From assembly GCA_038049695.1 (NCBI GenBank), contig CP142451.1, forward strand, positions 31,170,001 to 31,234,000: a stretch of DNA of 64,000 bases. The letters run 5' to 3'. Position 1 is the stretch's first letter; every line of letters begins with the position of its first letter. Of this stretch, positions 45,211 to 57,760 are shown piece by piece. The notes beneath the pieces were generated by a model that worked only from the letters and a program-made list of their open reading frames with translations, had not been told where the DNA came from and did not search any database. The position numbers and the translations under genes were made by a program. This DNA is from Cinnamomum chago. Its lineage: Eukaryota > Streptophyta > Magnoliopsida > Laurales > Lauraceae.

Positions 45211-45393
45211 TGTCACACCCCAGGATCTTGACGCCTCGTATCCCGGGACGTGAGTGTGAAGTATCGTCATAAACAAATAAATAAAATAAAGTCGACAATT
45301 TAAAATCCACATAATTAGCATAGTGTGGGCAAAAGATTACATTCCAGGTTTAGATATGGTAATTATAACATCCTTTTTAGTTAGGCTAATATC
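45211..45393 (+). mobile_element. Long-LTR family C, 5' piece
   Basis: Starts TGTCACACCCCAGGATC and shares GACAATTTAAAATCCACATA with the copy interrupted by LINE B. It enters the Cassandra array after GTAGTACCTA. It is a fragment; its end was not found. Confidence 0.55.
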
Positions 45394-45830
45394 ATGTTAG
45401 GTCGCCACTTCATCTCGCGAAACGTCACCTTCCTAGAGCATCTCCCCTTTTCCCCACAACTATACTCCGCTACTACTGAGACCTTAGCCCTTCTGCTTGT
45501 TGTCCCACCTGTAGTCTCACCTCCCCTGTCAGAGGTCACCCTATCTCCACTTGTGCCCTCGCTGGCCTCACATGCTCCTTCGTCTGCTCCCTTGCCCATT
45601 GCTCCCACTCCTATTAGTAAAGCTCCTCCCACTCCTTTGGTCTATCATCGTCGAGACCTTGCCGTGACACCCATTCCTACTCTAGATCAGTATATGATGC
45701 CCGTCCCTTCGTCTTCGGCCCCCTCTAATCCTGGTCCTCTGCCTTGCTCCTCGCTGCGCTCCACCAAAAGAGTTCCTGACTAATGGTGAGTTCTTCATCG
45801 CTACTTTGATCACTAGGGTTGTTATCGCCT
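45394..45830 (+). mobile_element. Ty1/Copia fragment: linker between integrase and reverse transcriptase
   Basis: The + strand reads GRHFISRNVTFLEHLPFSP followed by a long Pro/Ser/Thr-rich stretch and ends near RSTKRVPD. That is the usual Copia polyprotein junction after integrase. No RT motif follows. A small isolated piece. Confidence 0.65.
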
Positions 45831-46060
45831 TGTCCTTGGTGTTGAGCCATTTATCTATAAAACAATCAACATTAAGACATGCAACAACATTACATCTTTG
45901 CACAATCATCATCAGCCTATGAGCGTCACCCATCTATGGTACGCATCCCAAGGGTTGCTAATTGTTTTAATTTGGAAAAAATATTATGCCCTAGTACCAT
46001 CTGTCACCCCCTAGGATCCGGGGCCTTGTATCCCGACGTGACTGTGAAGTATCTCGATTT

Positions 46061-46077
46061 ACACCTTAATAAAAAAG
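46061..46077. repeat. LINE B target-site duplication, left copy
   Basis: ACACCTTAATAAAAAAG, 17 bp, identical to 51961-51977. Confidence 0.9.
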
Positions 46078-46096
46078 ATCTATCAGGGCGACGGAG

Positions 46097-47990
46097 ATGG
46101 AGCGCTTCCGAGGGCAGCACCTTAACACTGCCTGAGAAGAAGTTCATTAGTCACGGCATTCTCCCACTTCGTCTCTAATCTTCCTCCTGAAATCTCAAAG
46201 ACAAAGCTTCAAGCTATGTTTTGCAGGGCAGGTTCTGTAATAGATACCTTCATCCCTACCAATAAACCCTCTGGTAAGCAGAGAGGCTTTGGCTTCGTCA
46301 GGTTCAAAACAGAGAGAGAAGCCAACCTAGGTCTCGAGCTTGTCAACGGGAGATCTTGGAGAGGTAACAGAATCCTCGTTGACATTGCTCATCCTCGAAC
46401 AACAGAAACTATCGCTGGTGGCCTCTCCAAGACCTTAGGGCCTCTGTATCATCAACCAACCAATGAAAAATTAGGGCTTCTGCACCATTAACATCCCAAC
46501 GCTTGGAACCGCCCTCCATCATGCATTGCTGACTCAAGCGCAGGGTGGATTGTGAAGGAAGGCCATTCTCACTTCATTCGAGTGGCCCCTTTGCTTGTTG
46601 AGTCAGAGATGAAAGCTCTCTGCCACAGCTTGATTGGTTTCCTCCAGAAAAGCATCTCTATAGATGTTGTAGCTCGATGGCTTACTACTCATTGGGGCAA
46701 ATCAGCAGCCAGGCTAAAACTGTTAGATGATGATGTTGTCCACATCCAACTCCTCTCAGATGAGGAAGTCTGTCAAGTTCTGAGCTGTGTTGCAGGTTCA
46801 TCCTCTAGCTCGTTCGTAGCCCTAGACAGATGGATGGAGGTTATTGGCTCCCCCCTAATCACCAAATGGATTCGTTTCCATGGTGTTCCGTTACAAGCTT
46901 AGAACGAAGGCGTCTTCCGTCTCCTAGGCGACTTCGTTGGCTCAACCATAGAGGTAGATCGCCACACTCCGGAGAAGATAAACCTCGGTTACGGGCGTGT
47001 GAAGGTTCGAACTAGCAGATTATGCAAGCTCCCCCTACAAATCCCTCTGTCCGTCAGAGAACTCTTCATCTCTGTTAGGGCCGAAGAAGATCTCCCCACC
47101 TCCGTCGCATCCGTCAATGATGGAACCTCCATAGCAGCAAGCAGCGCCGACGATGGTGATCTAGGGTTTGCTGAGGAAGCCGATTTCTCAAATCTTGCCA
47201 AAGGAAGTCTCCAGAAATGAGCTATGGGCCGCAAGCAGGCCAGATCAGGAAGGTTCAGGGCCTCTATTTCGACTCAAGCTGATGCATGGACCTGGCCCAC
47301 AGAGAAGATAAGCTCAGCGGGCCATGGCCTGACGAATGGAGCTACCTTATGTTCATTTCTTAGTAAACTGGGCCGGTCCACCTCCTCAGCCCCAGCTTTT
47401 GCCCCTTTTAAAACTCGTAAGGATTCGAAGCCTGCCATCTTCTCAAGAATACCTGGTGCGGAAGCTGCCTCATCTCGGCCTTCCTCTTCAGACAAATCGA
47501 AGTCGAGTAAGCTTTCCTTTGCCTCTTGCTCAGGAGATCCTCCGATCTTCCATAGACTCATGGAAAGCAGCCAATCAAAGGGGAGAAATAAACCACTGCC
47601 AGTACCGGATGCCCAGGAGAAGGAGAAGACTAATGCTCTACGATTGCTCGCTTACTCCTACGTTTCGGACTCTGACTCTACCAAATCAGGTCCTGTTACC
47701 TACCCTTCTCTCCGTTCCTCTTCCTGCTCAGTGCCGGTGACCATTCTCTCTGCCTTCAAAGATTCTGCCATTTCTTCCTCTCGGTAGAATTCTGACGAAG
47801 ACCTCTGCATTTCTATGAAGACCAACTCCATCAGTTCTTTGTGTGTAGATTGAAGCTTCTTGCAAGGATCCCCAAACTCGTGGTTATCTTAAAAAATCAG
47901 AGCCTGTGGTGAGGAAATTGGCATCACAGTAGACAATAGCAATGGAGGATGGGAAAACCTAATTGCTTTTGCAAAGGACAGAGATTCCGC
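46097..47990 (+). pseudogene. LINE B ORF1 remnant (RRM plus DUF4283-like)
   Basis: Reads the same RRM (KQRGFGFVRFKTEREANLGL) and DUF4283-like region (HFIRVAPLLVESEMKALCHS, WMEVIGSPLITKWIRFHGVP) as LINE A ORF1. The N-terminal 100 nt differ from LINE A and hold a frameshift. Stops fall at 46489 (after LGLLHH), near 46899 where LINE A has Trp (LQAWNE), near 47218 and near 47786. A segment of about 110 bp at 47413-47525 (DSKPAIFSRIPGAEAASSRP) is present here but not in LINE A, so one copy has gained or lost it. Confidence 0.85.
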
Positions 47991-48149
47991 CCTCAGAAAA
48001 CCTGTCACCTATAAAAAGAAGTAAAAAAGAAAGGGAAGCAGAGAACTCCAGAACCTTTCGTGCTCCATTAACTATGACAGTTGTCCTTCTGTGAGCTCTT
48101 CCTCCGTCCAACATGTCCACAGAGTCAGAGACTCCAGGAAGTGTTGTCA

Positions 48150-51100
48150 ATGAAGGCCATATCCTGGAATGTTTGGGGTTTAGGGAATTCAGTGAAGCGG
48201 GCAGTGATAAAGGAGGTAATACGCACTTTCCGAGCAGACCTTCTGCTCCTTCAAGAAACCAAGCTCAGCTCAATGTCTCAATCAGTTATTAGGGATCTTT
48301 GGGGAAATGGCAAATGCCTATGGATCTCCCTTGATGCAGTTGGAACCTCTGGAGGTATTCTTCTATGCTGGAACAGTAGGCAGTACATTATGAAAGATCA
48401 CTTCATTGGTACCTTCTCTGTCTCGGCAGTGCTTGAAGATTTGGCTAATGGCTCCTCTTGGATTGTCTCCTCTGTATATGGCCCTACTGACCGCAGACCT
48501 CGTGGCAGTTTTTGGTGTGAGCTTGACTCCATTCATAACAGATGGGTTGGTCCATTGTGCATTGGTGGTGATTGGAATATCACTAGATTCCCTTTAGACA
48601 AATCAGGGGCTGGCAGAATTTCAGCTAACATGGAATCCTTCTTAGATTGGATTAATTCCCACTACCTAGTTGATCTTCAGTTTGGGGGGGGGGGGGGGGG
48701 GAAACTTCATTTGGTCTAATTACCAAAACCCTCCAACTATGTCGCGTCTAGATAGATTTCTGGTCACCGGGGATTGGATTGATCTGTATCCTGAAGTTTG
48801 CCAAATTGCCCTACCAAAGCCCACTTCTGATCACTGTCTAATCCTTCTTGATTGCAAAAGTCTTAAGTGGGGACCCTCTCCTTCTCGCCTAGAGACAACG
48901 TGGTTGGAAGACAAAAATTTCATTGCTCTAATCAAGGAATGGTGGAATAGTTATGATATCATTGGTTGGGCAGGTTTCAGATTCTCCAAGAAGCTAAAGC
49001 AGCTGAAGCTAAGCATTAAAGATTGGAGGACAACCAATTTTGTGCCTGTCGAAGCTATCAAGGCCAAACTCTTAGAAGAATTACAATCCATTGACTCTAA
49101 GGAAGAATCCCAAGGGCTTTCTGAAGCGGATATCGCTACGAGGCTGAATCTCAAAGATCTTTTTGAGCGTAAAGTCCGCGAAGAAGAGATCAAATGGAAA
49201 CAAAGATCTAGATACTGTTGGATAAAGGAAGGAGACAACAATACCAAATTTTTCCACAGTATGGCCACGACCAGAATGAGGGGTAATAAGATTAATTACT
49301 TGCTAGACTCTAATGGCAATAGATTAGAGGACGTGGATGGGATAACTAGCCACATTCTCAGTTTCTTTCAAAACCTGTATAAAAAAGATGGTACTTGCAA
49401 GCCTTCCTTAGACAATCTCCATTTCCCCACCATCAGTGAGAACGCAAATTGGTTGGAAGATGAGTTCCACGAGGAAGAAGCCAAAGTAGCGGTATTTAAT
49501 CTAGCTAGCGACAAAGCTCCAGGCCCAGATGGCTTCCCAATGTCATTCTTCCACGGATTCTGGGACCTCCTTCGAGTTGACATTATGGCCTTCATGCAGG
49601 AATTTCACTCCAGAGGTAGGCTTTCTAAATCGATCGGTGCCTCTTTCATTGCCCTTATCCCAAAGAAGACAGGGGCCGATAGTATTAAGGACTTCAGGCC
49701 AATAGTTCTCTTAGGTAGCATCTACAAAATCTTAGCTAAAGTGCTAGCTTCTAGACTCCAAAAGATTCTTCTTTCCATCATCTCCCTCTCTCAAGGTGCC
49801 TTTGTTCAAGGTAGACAGATCTTAGATGGGGTTCTAGTTGCCAATGAATGCATCCACTTCAGATACAAGGACAAACTTCCTGGCATCATTTGCAAACTTG
49901 ACTTAGAAAAGGCCTTCGACATGGTGGACTGGGACTTCCTCCTATACTTGATGTGCAGAATGGGCTTTCGATTAAAATGGAGGACTTGGATCAAGAATGC
50001 ATTTCATCTGCCACCTTCTCCATCTTAATCAATGGTTTCCCGAAAGGTTTTTTTCCAGTTGAGAGGGGCTTACGACCGGGGAATCCCTTGTCTGCGTTTC
50101 TATTTGTCATTATTGGAGAAGCCCTCAGTCGGATTCTTTCCAAAGCAGAAGCCTGCAACTTGATCCATGGTTTCAAGCCTTCTCACAATGCTCCTCCTGT
50201 CTCCCACCTCCAATATGCAGATGACACCATCCTCTTCTGTGATGCTGATGTGGACCAAATAAAAAAATTGGTTGCTATTCTCAGATGTTTTGAAGCTGTT
50301 TCGGATCTTAGGATAAACTTCTCAAAAAGCTCCATCCTCGGAGTCTCTACCGAAGACATCTCCCTCCGTCACTATGCTACCATATTGGGGTGCAGAGTTG
50401 ACTCCTTCCCATCCTCCTACCTTGGTCTTTCGTTATGCCCGGACAGAGTGCCTAATTCTGTATGGAATCCAGTGCTCGAGAGGATTGAGAAAAAGTTATC
50501 TCATTGGAAAGCAAAGTATTTATCCTTGGGAGGAAGAATTGTTTTGATCCAATCTGCTCTTGCCAACCTTCCTATCTACTTCATGTCCATCTTAAAGTGC
50601 CCGGCTGCAATTATTGACCGCATTGAGAAGCTTCAAAGAGACTTCCTTTGGCAAGGCCGTGAGGACTCCAAAAAATTTCACCTGGTGAATTGGAAAACAG
50701 TCTGCTCCCCTAAAGACTTAGGTGGTCTTGGAATAAGACCTTTAAGGAAGATGAACCAGGCTTTGTTGGGTAAATGGCTTTGGAGACTCGGAGAAGATTC
50801 AGAAGGCCTTTGGAAAAACATCCTGGTAGCGAAATATAAAGTGAGAAGAAATGGCTGGGAAACCTTTCCTCCTCCGTGAAGATGCTCAAAATTCTGGAAA
50901 GGGATATACAGTTCCAAGGCTTCTTTTACCCAATCAATCCGCTACCGCGTTGGCAATGGAGAGAAAATCTACTTCCGGCATGATGTTTGGGCTGGTGAAA
51001 CCCCTTTAGCGCTTCAGTTCCCTGATCTCTACAGATGTGCCAGAAATCGGAATGCCAAGATTAGAGACTACCTTGACACAAGCACTAATAATCATCTGTG

Positions 51101-51803
51101 ATGGCCTATCTTCAGAAGGAATCTTTCCGTGGAAGAAGAAGCTAATCTCTTAAATCTTCTCGAGATACTCAATGGCATAGAAGGTTCTAGAGAAAGGCAA
51201 GATAGTAGGTTTTGGATCCATTCTCGTGATGGTTCTTTCTCGGTCTCCTGTTTCTTCTCCGCCTTATCGAACACATCAATGGCTCCCCGAAGATGGTCAT
51301 CATTATGGAAGATCAAGGCCGCTCCAAGAGTCATCGCTTTTACTTGGATTGCTCTCCAAAAAAAAATCTTAACTATGGACAATCTTCGTCGCAGACATAT
51401 TTTCCTTGTCATTGCTTGCCCCCTCTGCCTAACGAACGAGGAATCGGTTGATCATCTTTTGTTACATTGCAAGCAGACGAAAGCCCTTTGGTCAGCAATC
51501 CTGGAGGAGTTTAATTGTAGTTGGGTCATGCTGTAGTCCTTACCTGACCTGTTCCTTCAGTGGGCTAACCCGATTACTACCTCCAAAGGGAAGATCATGT
51601 GACGCATCTCTTTTTTGGCTTGCGTTTGGACGATTTGGAAAGAGAGAAATAGAAGATGTTTTGAAGGGTTAGCTTCCTCCCAAGATGATTTAATTCTTAG
51701 AATGAAATTCTGCGTTGCCTCGTGGGTCTCCAATCTTCCTGAGTTTCGGGGCTTATCTATTGATGCTATTATGTTCAATTGGAGGGAAGTCACTTCGGTT
51801 TGA
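48150..51803 (+). pseudogene. LINE B ORF2 remnant (endonuclease and reverse transcriptase)
   Basis: Collinear with LINE A ORF2 from MKAISWNVWGLG to NWREVTSV. Breaks: a G run of about 18 near 48685-48702 replaces GGAGGGGC and shifts the frame in the endonuclease. A single-base loss near 49995 shifts it again in the RT. Stops lie near 50877, 51100, 51535 and 51600, three of them at Trp or Arg codons. One codon is missing near 49438. The RT motif GLRQGDP of LINE A reads GLRPGNP, and QYADDTILF is kept. No RNase H. Not functional. Confidence 0.88.
48685..48702 (+). repeat. Poly-G tract of about 18 within LINE B ORF2
   Basis: An uninterrupted G run where LINE A has TTAGGAGGGGCAAATTTC. It could be a true expansion or an assembly or sequencing length error, and it causes the frame change. 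Confidence 0.85.
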
Positions 51804-51876
51804 TCTGGTTCTCTCTTTCCTTTTCCTTGTTTTTTGGGAGGTGGCTGTTTTTTGGGGTTTTTACCCGGGCGCTTCT

Positions 51877-51897
51877 CAGTATAACTCTTTTATATTA
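51877..51897 (+). other. L1 3'-UTR stem-loop (LINE B)
   Basis: CAGTATAA and TTATATTA halves around the same loop as LINE A; the distal stem is weakened by two changes. Confidence 0.65.
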
Positions 51898-51960
51898 TAA
51901 AGCTCTTTTGTAATTCTCCTTTTTTCTTTGAATACAAGTTACCATTTAAATAAAAAAAAA

Positions 51961-51977
51961 ACACCTTAATAAAAAAG
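51961..51977. repeat. LINE B target-site duplication, right copy
   Basis: Identical 17 bp to 46061-46077. Confidence 0.9.
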
Positions 51978-53094
51978 GTGGACAATTTAAAATCCACATA
52001 GTTAGTAGAGCATGGGCAAAATAGTACATTTTTGTTTCAAATATGACAATTACAGTATGTTTTTCAGTTGAATTAATACAAATCTAGATTCCAAGTGGGC
52101 TAACCCAAGTTTACCAAAAGGATAAAGCTAAGTAAGATGTGTGGCTCTCCACTGCAGTGACGGAGCACTCCTAAGTCACATCAACTACACATCCTTCTGG
52201 GCCATACAACAGCTTATACTCTTAACACCTTACCCTTCACGCTAGAGGTCGGTGGCCTATAACCTACAAGCATCAAGAGCAGGGTTAGACCTAAAAGTAC
52301 AAGCAAGTAAACATGGATAAATAGCATGACATGCATGCAATAATAACTTTGTATGTAAATAAAGATATATAGGTATAGAACCTTACCTGTACCTACAAGA
52401 AAATGGTTCGCTCATATGGAATTAGTAAAATACAAGGAAAAATAAAAGTAAGAATATAATGAAAATATCCAGCAATAAGCAAAACCAATCCAAATATAGG
52501 CAACAAACAATAGCAACGGTATGGGGCAAGTCCCATCCCCAGAGCCTCTCAATGCTGTCACAATAGCTACGACCAAACCTAATAACCAAACGTCTATACA
52601 TACTCATATCTACCGCGGGCGGGTTCTTATACACACTAAAGCTACACAGCATACGTAAATGACATAAACCTATCGCATCATACTTAGATCGAATAGTGGC
52701 GTATAACACAGTCTATAACAATCGAAGTAAATGGAGGGGCCACATTCACTTCCAATCCACATACATTGATCCCTATCTAACATCATAGTTACTCCACACC
52801 ACCACAACCACACATCATAATCAAGTGTGCATAATCACCCAATATAATAATAATCGTCAATATACCCATAATCAACGCCAATAACATACTCATCATTTAC
52901 ATCAAATGCGCCATAGTCAAACTCAGGTCTGGTCCAAACCCAGAACCCTACTATCTGAATATCCAAACTTGGCATCCCGTAACGCCTACATACCTACCGT
53001 GCACAAGGCAAAACAAATGTATACCCGCACAATGCAATGGCACAATCGTATAATATAAAATACATAATTTATTATCCATTTAGAGTGGAAACTG

Positions 53095-55078
53095 TAACGC
53101 CCCAATTCCGAATACCGAGTTTACTGCCAAGGTACCCAAATTTGGCGCGCTACTTTCCGAGTAGTCCGGGAACTTCCAAGATCGTAGGTCCGCGGTGAGG
53201 TTCAATTTAAAACATTTTACTAACATATGTAATCAATGGTTAAGTGCGGAAGCAATATCAATGATAGCGGAAGCAATAAAGGTATCAACTCCAAACATAT
53301 ATCAAATGTAGCAAGGCATGAGTCTAACCTAATCTCAAAGTATGAATAATAGTGTGTACATATCAGAAGAATGAATCCCCCCTTGCTCACAATAAAAGTC
53401 ACTAAAAATCCCAATACTAAGGTATCGCTCAATCCCAGGTATAGGCACTCCAAGCTCCGGCTCAACCTCTTGATCCGCCTACCCCCACCCCCACTCGTAC
53501 TCACCGGCTACAGGTGCCTCGACGAGTGCCCTCGAGGGTGATAATACCCAAGCACCAAATGATGGGTCAAATCCAATGATCTGGCAAGGCATGGTGTACA
53601 AGTAACATAGGATGTATGCATCAAACAGATAAGAGACGATGATGATATCATAAGAGTAACAAAGATACAATGCTAAGCAATAGTGCAAAGTATAGCAAAT
53701 AGAACCAATAAGGAAGTAAAGCATCTAACTCACCATCTAACAATATGGCACATTCACACGAGCTTGCCACCGCGGGATAATATGCCGCGGCCCTCCCATA
53801 CTGTTAACCAGTTGCAGTATGGAAAATAAAGTGCAATGCATGGGAAAACAAGCCCCGCCAATAATAATATAAAAACCCTAAGAAGTATATATGCCGTTAC
53901 CGGAGTTTATTGGTTGCGAACGTACCATATATACTTGTATATGCCGTTACCGAGCAGTGATTCAGGTCCGGGTGGGTGTCCCTCTCGAGGGGGGTGTTAA
54001 GTACCCGTATATGCCATTACCGGGCAGTGATTCAGGTCCGGGTGGGTGTCCCTCTCGAGGGGGGTGTTAAGTAGTTGTTTGTGCAGTTTCCTTTCACCAA
54101 TTGGTTTTGGGATTACTGGCTAGCAACTCTGAGAATTCTGCAAGTATACATCTACAAGCATTCAAGTTTCAAGGATGCCCAGTTTCGGAGTTTTCATTCT
54201 GTATATAGATTCCTACAACTTTAACTTGATCACATGTCCAAATTGATTTTTAAATAGTTCTCAGTAATTCTATTAGCTTGACATTCCAAGGCCAGATTTA
54301 GTATAAATACGCCTTATGCACGATGGATTTAATAATACCCCTGTCTGAATCAAAACTAGTATCCAACTGGCATAACGGGTGTTCATTGTTCATACCCAAC
54401 CCATATAAAGTTCTATTGTAATTCCTCAATTATAATTTTATAATATACTCTCAGATTTAATTAGAGTGTATGTAAACAGTAGAAACAAGAATACATTTTC
54501 CCAAGTAGTATCACATAAACATGTTCAATAATAGATATTCAACTATATACCAGGACCATAATTACAGTGCGACAGAGAAAAGTGAATACAAGCCGCGAGA
54601 ATGTGTAAAACATGTAAACAGCATGTCTTATGAAAAATGTTGAACATCAGATTATTTAATATTTCAAAACATTAGCAAAACCAGGCTCGAATCTCACATA
54701 ATAAAGAATAATCCAGATTAGATCCAAATATATGGGTTCAGCAGGCCATAACCCCACTATGGGATTTGATCATGTCCCAAATCCCATCAGATGAGGTCTG
54801 ACCAGCCCCTAGACTCCTATAGTGGAGTTCAGTCAAGGGGTTATTGCCCCATAGTGCTCATTCAACCACCGTAGATTAGTGGTCCGGGTCATCAATGATC
54901 ATCTTCCCCATTTTCCCTTAATTTTTTGTCTGCAACAAAGAGGAAAAATCATAACTTAAGAGTAATAGATTTCTATAATCAAGTCCCGAGATTCTCACAT
55001 AAACACAACTCAAGTAGAAAAGATTCTCTACTCATTGTGTAAGCCTCCGTCACTTGATTGACTTGTGGAAGGCTATAG
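53095..55078 (+). mobile_element. Long LTR with TGTAACGCCCC start (5' part)
   Basis: Starts TGTAACGCCCCAATTCCG, a common plant Gypsy LTR start. It probably continues after the solo LTR at 55079-57755 to about 58433 (CTGGGATGTTAC). A 70-bp direct repeat lies at 53937-54076. No matching target duplication was found, so the right limit is uncertain. A broken fossil. Confidence 0.45.
53937..54076. repeat. 70-bp tandem duplication
   Basis: Two nearly identical units with CCGGGCAGTGATTCAGGTCC-type, GGTGGGTGTCCCTCTCGAGG and GGGGTGTTAAGTA blocks. A partial third start (TATATGCCGTTACCGGAG) lies at about 53888. Confidence 0.9.
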
Positions 55079-57755
55079 TGTCACGACCCGAAACCTGGGT
55101 CCCTTTGAATCCCGTGTTGCGATGTATTTGTATCATAATCACCATCATCATGAATCAAATTAAATGAGCAACAATAATAATTTAGGGCAATCCTAAATAA
55201 TTCTTTGAAGAATAATTTAAATTTTGAATCAATTTGAAACAACTAAACAATTACACTAAAAACAAAAATAACTACAATCTCCAATGTCCAAATGAAATAA
55301 CTTAAAAAAAAAGAAAAAGAACTAATCCTCTTCAAGCCTCCAAGTGTATCCGTCGCTCAAGAATGTATGCCAAAGCCTATCTCTTGTTCCTTATAATCTT
55401 CTTGCAATTCAACTTTCTAGTTACCTGGATTGGGGCAAATTCTCAAATCAGTACAAACTGAGTGAATGGATTTCCAAATCTATTTAAGTACATGTATAGT
55501 ATTTCACCATAAATAAACAAAAGAATTAAGTAACATACGAGTTTCACATAATTACATTGTATCTGAAAGTTTTATTTAGATAAGGTCAAATTGGTCCTTT
55601 TCCGCTGACAACTGCCTATCCGCTTAGTAGCACAGGCCAACACGTTCTTGCCCCAAAGGGTGCGAGACGGAACAAGGAGTACCATTAGCAAACTTCGTGC
55701 ACATTACAAGGTGACCATCAAGGGTCTGAATCATCAAGGCGGTACCTGGAGATTATCCTCCCAAAGTTGACTAATAGTTAATACATCATAGGCCATGGTA
55801 GGTAGGTGGACGTCATCACCGCACCGCGCTTAGCAGTCTAGGGGGGTCCAAGGTACAAATACATCATCAAGGTCCTTCCCAATTCCTCAAATTATACAAG
55901 GCCCTTCATCCGTGAACCACATGCTCTCAATTGGTCCCCAACACATACATCAAGTTAGCCTGCAACCTGCCCCTTACACATAAATCCAGATTTTTATTTA
56001 TGCCCCGCTCCGATTCACCATTGGTATCTGGTTGTGTAAAAGCCATTGGCATAGCCAGGCCATCGTATGTTTGAGATTATTCACAATTATATAATTACAT
56101 GACAAAAACATCATAGCACCTAAATCCATAAACATCACATCATATGCCTTGTGTATAATCATGTATGAATCATAACCAATCTCCAAAAGAAAACCCAAAT
56201 TCAGCATTTGTACATCAGCAAATTCACAATTTCAAATTTCAGATTCATGAAAATAACAAAAACAATTAATTAAAATGGCTGATATGAAACTTTTAGGAGA
56301 GGTATATACACAATAAAATAAAGGGCAGGGCTGGTATGTAATTAATAGAACTTTACAGTATTCTTAGATGTAAAACAGTGAAAGAAATAAGGCCCTAAAT
56401 GCACATTTCAGAAGTTCTATATCTCAAAAGGAGGCCAGACAGAACTAGGAATGCCTCACGTGACTACAGTTGATCTATGGGCCCAATTGGATCCGGCCCA
56501 CAAAGGAACCAACCCCCAGGCGTTGCCCAGAAGTCCCTTCCATCCTTAACTGTTTGGATCTCAGATTGTGTGGCCCAAGTGGGGCCCACAGCCCAAACCG
56601 AGCAGTTACTCCAAAACAATCTGGAATCTGAAATTTCTGAATTCTGTCTTGATTTCTCACTTGATTTTGGTCAATTTGAATGATAATTGTGTCCCAATAG
56701 TCCTACCAATAGTGAGTAATAAATTAAGAGAAATTTCTGGGGCAAGAAATAGAGATTTATAATCTTCTTAAACAAAACTACATGTCGACAGGGTGGCTGA
56801 AATCACTGTAGCAGTCATACAAGAACTAGAAGATCAGTCAAAACATCATTACTATCCCTATTCTCATCATAAAACTGAGCGACAAAGAATCTAACAAGCA
56901 GAAATTTCAAATTAGTATTTGACATCACTTGCAAGTAGATAAGGAATTCCACTCACCTTTTATAGACTAGGTTTGCCCAATTCACCTAAGGGAAGAGAAG
57001 GGTCATTCACTAGGCTCTTAAATTGCTGATCTTTATCTTTCTCCTTCTACTTCTGTAGTCTAGGGCTTCTAAGATGTGGGAGTTTGAGGGTAAGAGGCGG
57101 GAAATAAAGAGGTAGCAAGGGAAAGAGAGTCGGTGTGGTGAAGGCCTGAGGTTTCTCTCCTTTTAAACACATCGAGTGCTGCCATTAGAGTTGAATTAGA
57201 AGTCAAAATCTTTCCTTGCTCAGGACATGTACACACAATCCTCTTCCTATCAGGCTTCAAGCACTAGAGTCTATTTATTTTTCATTATGATATAACTCCA
57301 AAATTATCAAAACATGGGCCTCATCTCTATGGCATAATATGTTAACTTCTACGGGTTAGAACTGATGGGTCCCTCCAGGTTATATGTACTAAAAAAATCC
57401 CACTAAGGTTCGTCTCAGATCTAAACAAATATGCCTTAACCCTCAGGGTCCAAAATGGTAATTATCCCTAGTCAATTATATAACCACAATATATATATAT
57501 ATGGGAGATACTCCTGTGAGAGATATCTCTCATCTTATATGAGAGATAGGGGTGGGGGCCCTCACATTTAAGTTGTTGGCATTGGATATGGATGTGAGGA
57601 TCTCTGCCTTATCTCTCGTAATATGGTGAGAGATGCTCTTATAGGAGCATCTCCATATATATATATATATATATATAATACATCCAAGAGTAAACCAAGG
57701 AAATTAAATATTAAAAAAATATTCCAGCCCCTGAATTGGGGTCGGGGGTATTACA
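55079..57755 (+). mobile_element. Solo LTR, long-LTR family B
   Basis: Starts TGTCACGACCCGAAACCTGG and ends GGGGTATTACA. The perfect 5-bp duplication TATAG flanks it (55074-55078, 57756-57760). 2677 bp, with no internal domains. It carries a small TIR element at 57503-57654. The truncated fragment at 8642 is a relative. A fossil; the clean termini suggest moderate age. Confidence 0.9.
57503..57654. mobile_element. About 150-bp TIR MITE inside (TA)n
   Basis: Ends GGGAGATACTCCTGTGAGAG and, inverted, GGAGATGCTCCTATAAGAGC. Further inner palindromic GAGAGATA motifs. It lies between runs of TATATA, so a TA target is likely but its duplication cannot be delimited. Possibly Stowaway-like (inference). 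Confidence 0.65.
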
Positions 57756-57760
57756 TATAG

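Larger units (their letters stand above)
46078..51960 (+). mobile_element. LINE B: second copy of the LINE A family, broken
   Basis: Collinear with LINE A in the same orientation, with high nucleotide similarity, a 19-nt leader before the shared ATGGAGCGCTTCC start, and an A-rich tail. The 17-bp target duplication differs from LINE A's, so it is an independent insertion rather than a segmental duplication. Multiple stops and frameshifts show it is older or decaying. Confidence 0.92.
46004..53094 (+). mobile_element. Long-LTR family C copy interrupted by LINE B
   Basis: Starts TGTCACCCCCTAGGATCC. Resumes after LINE B with GGTGGACAATTTAAAATCC, and downstream has the CTAGAGGTCGGTGG, CCTACAAGCATCAAGAGCAG phrases related to the outer LTR at 42474. 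The right end is unresolved and taken as the next LTR start. A broken fossil. Confidence 0.45.

Noticed and set aside
46078-51960. LINE B as a segmental duplication of LINE A
   Set aside because: The target duplications differ (AATAGCCTTCCCTTCCT versus ACACCTTAATAAAAAAG) and flanks are unrelated, so the two inserted independently.
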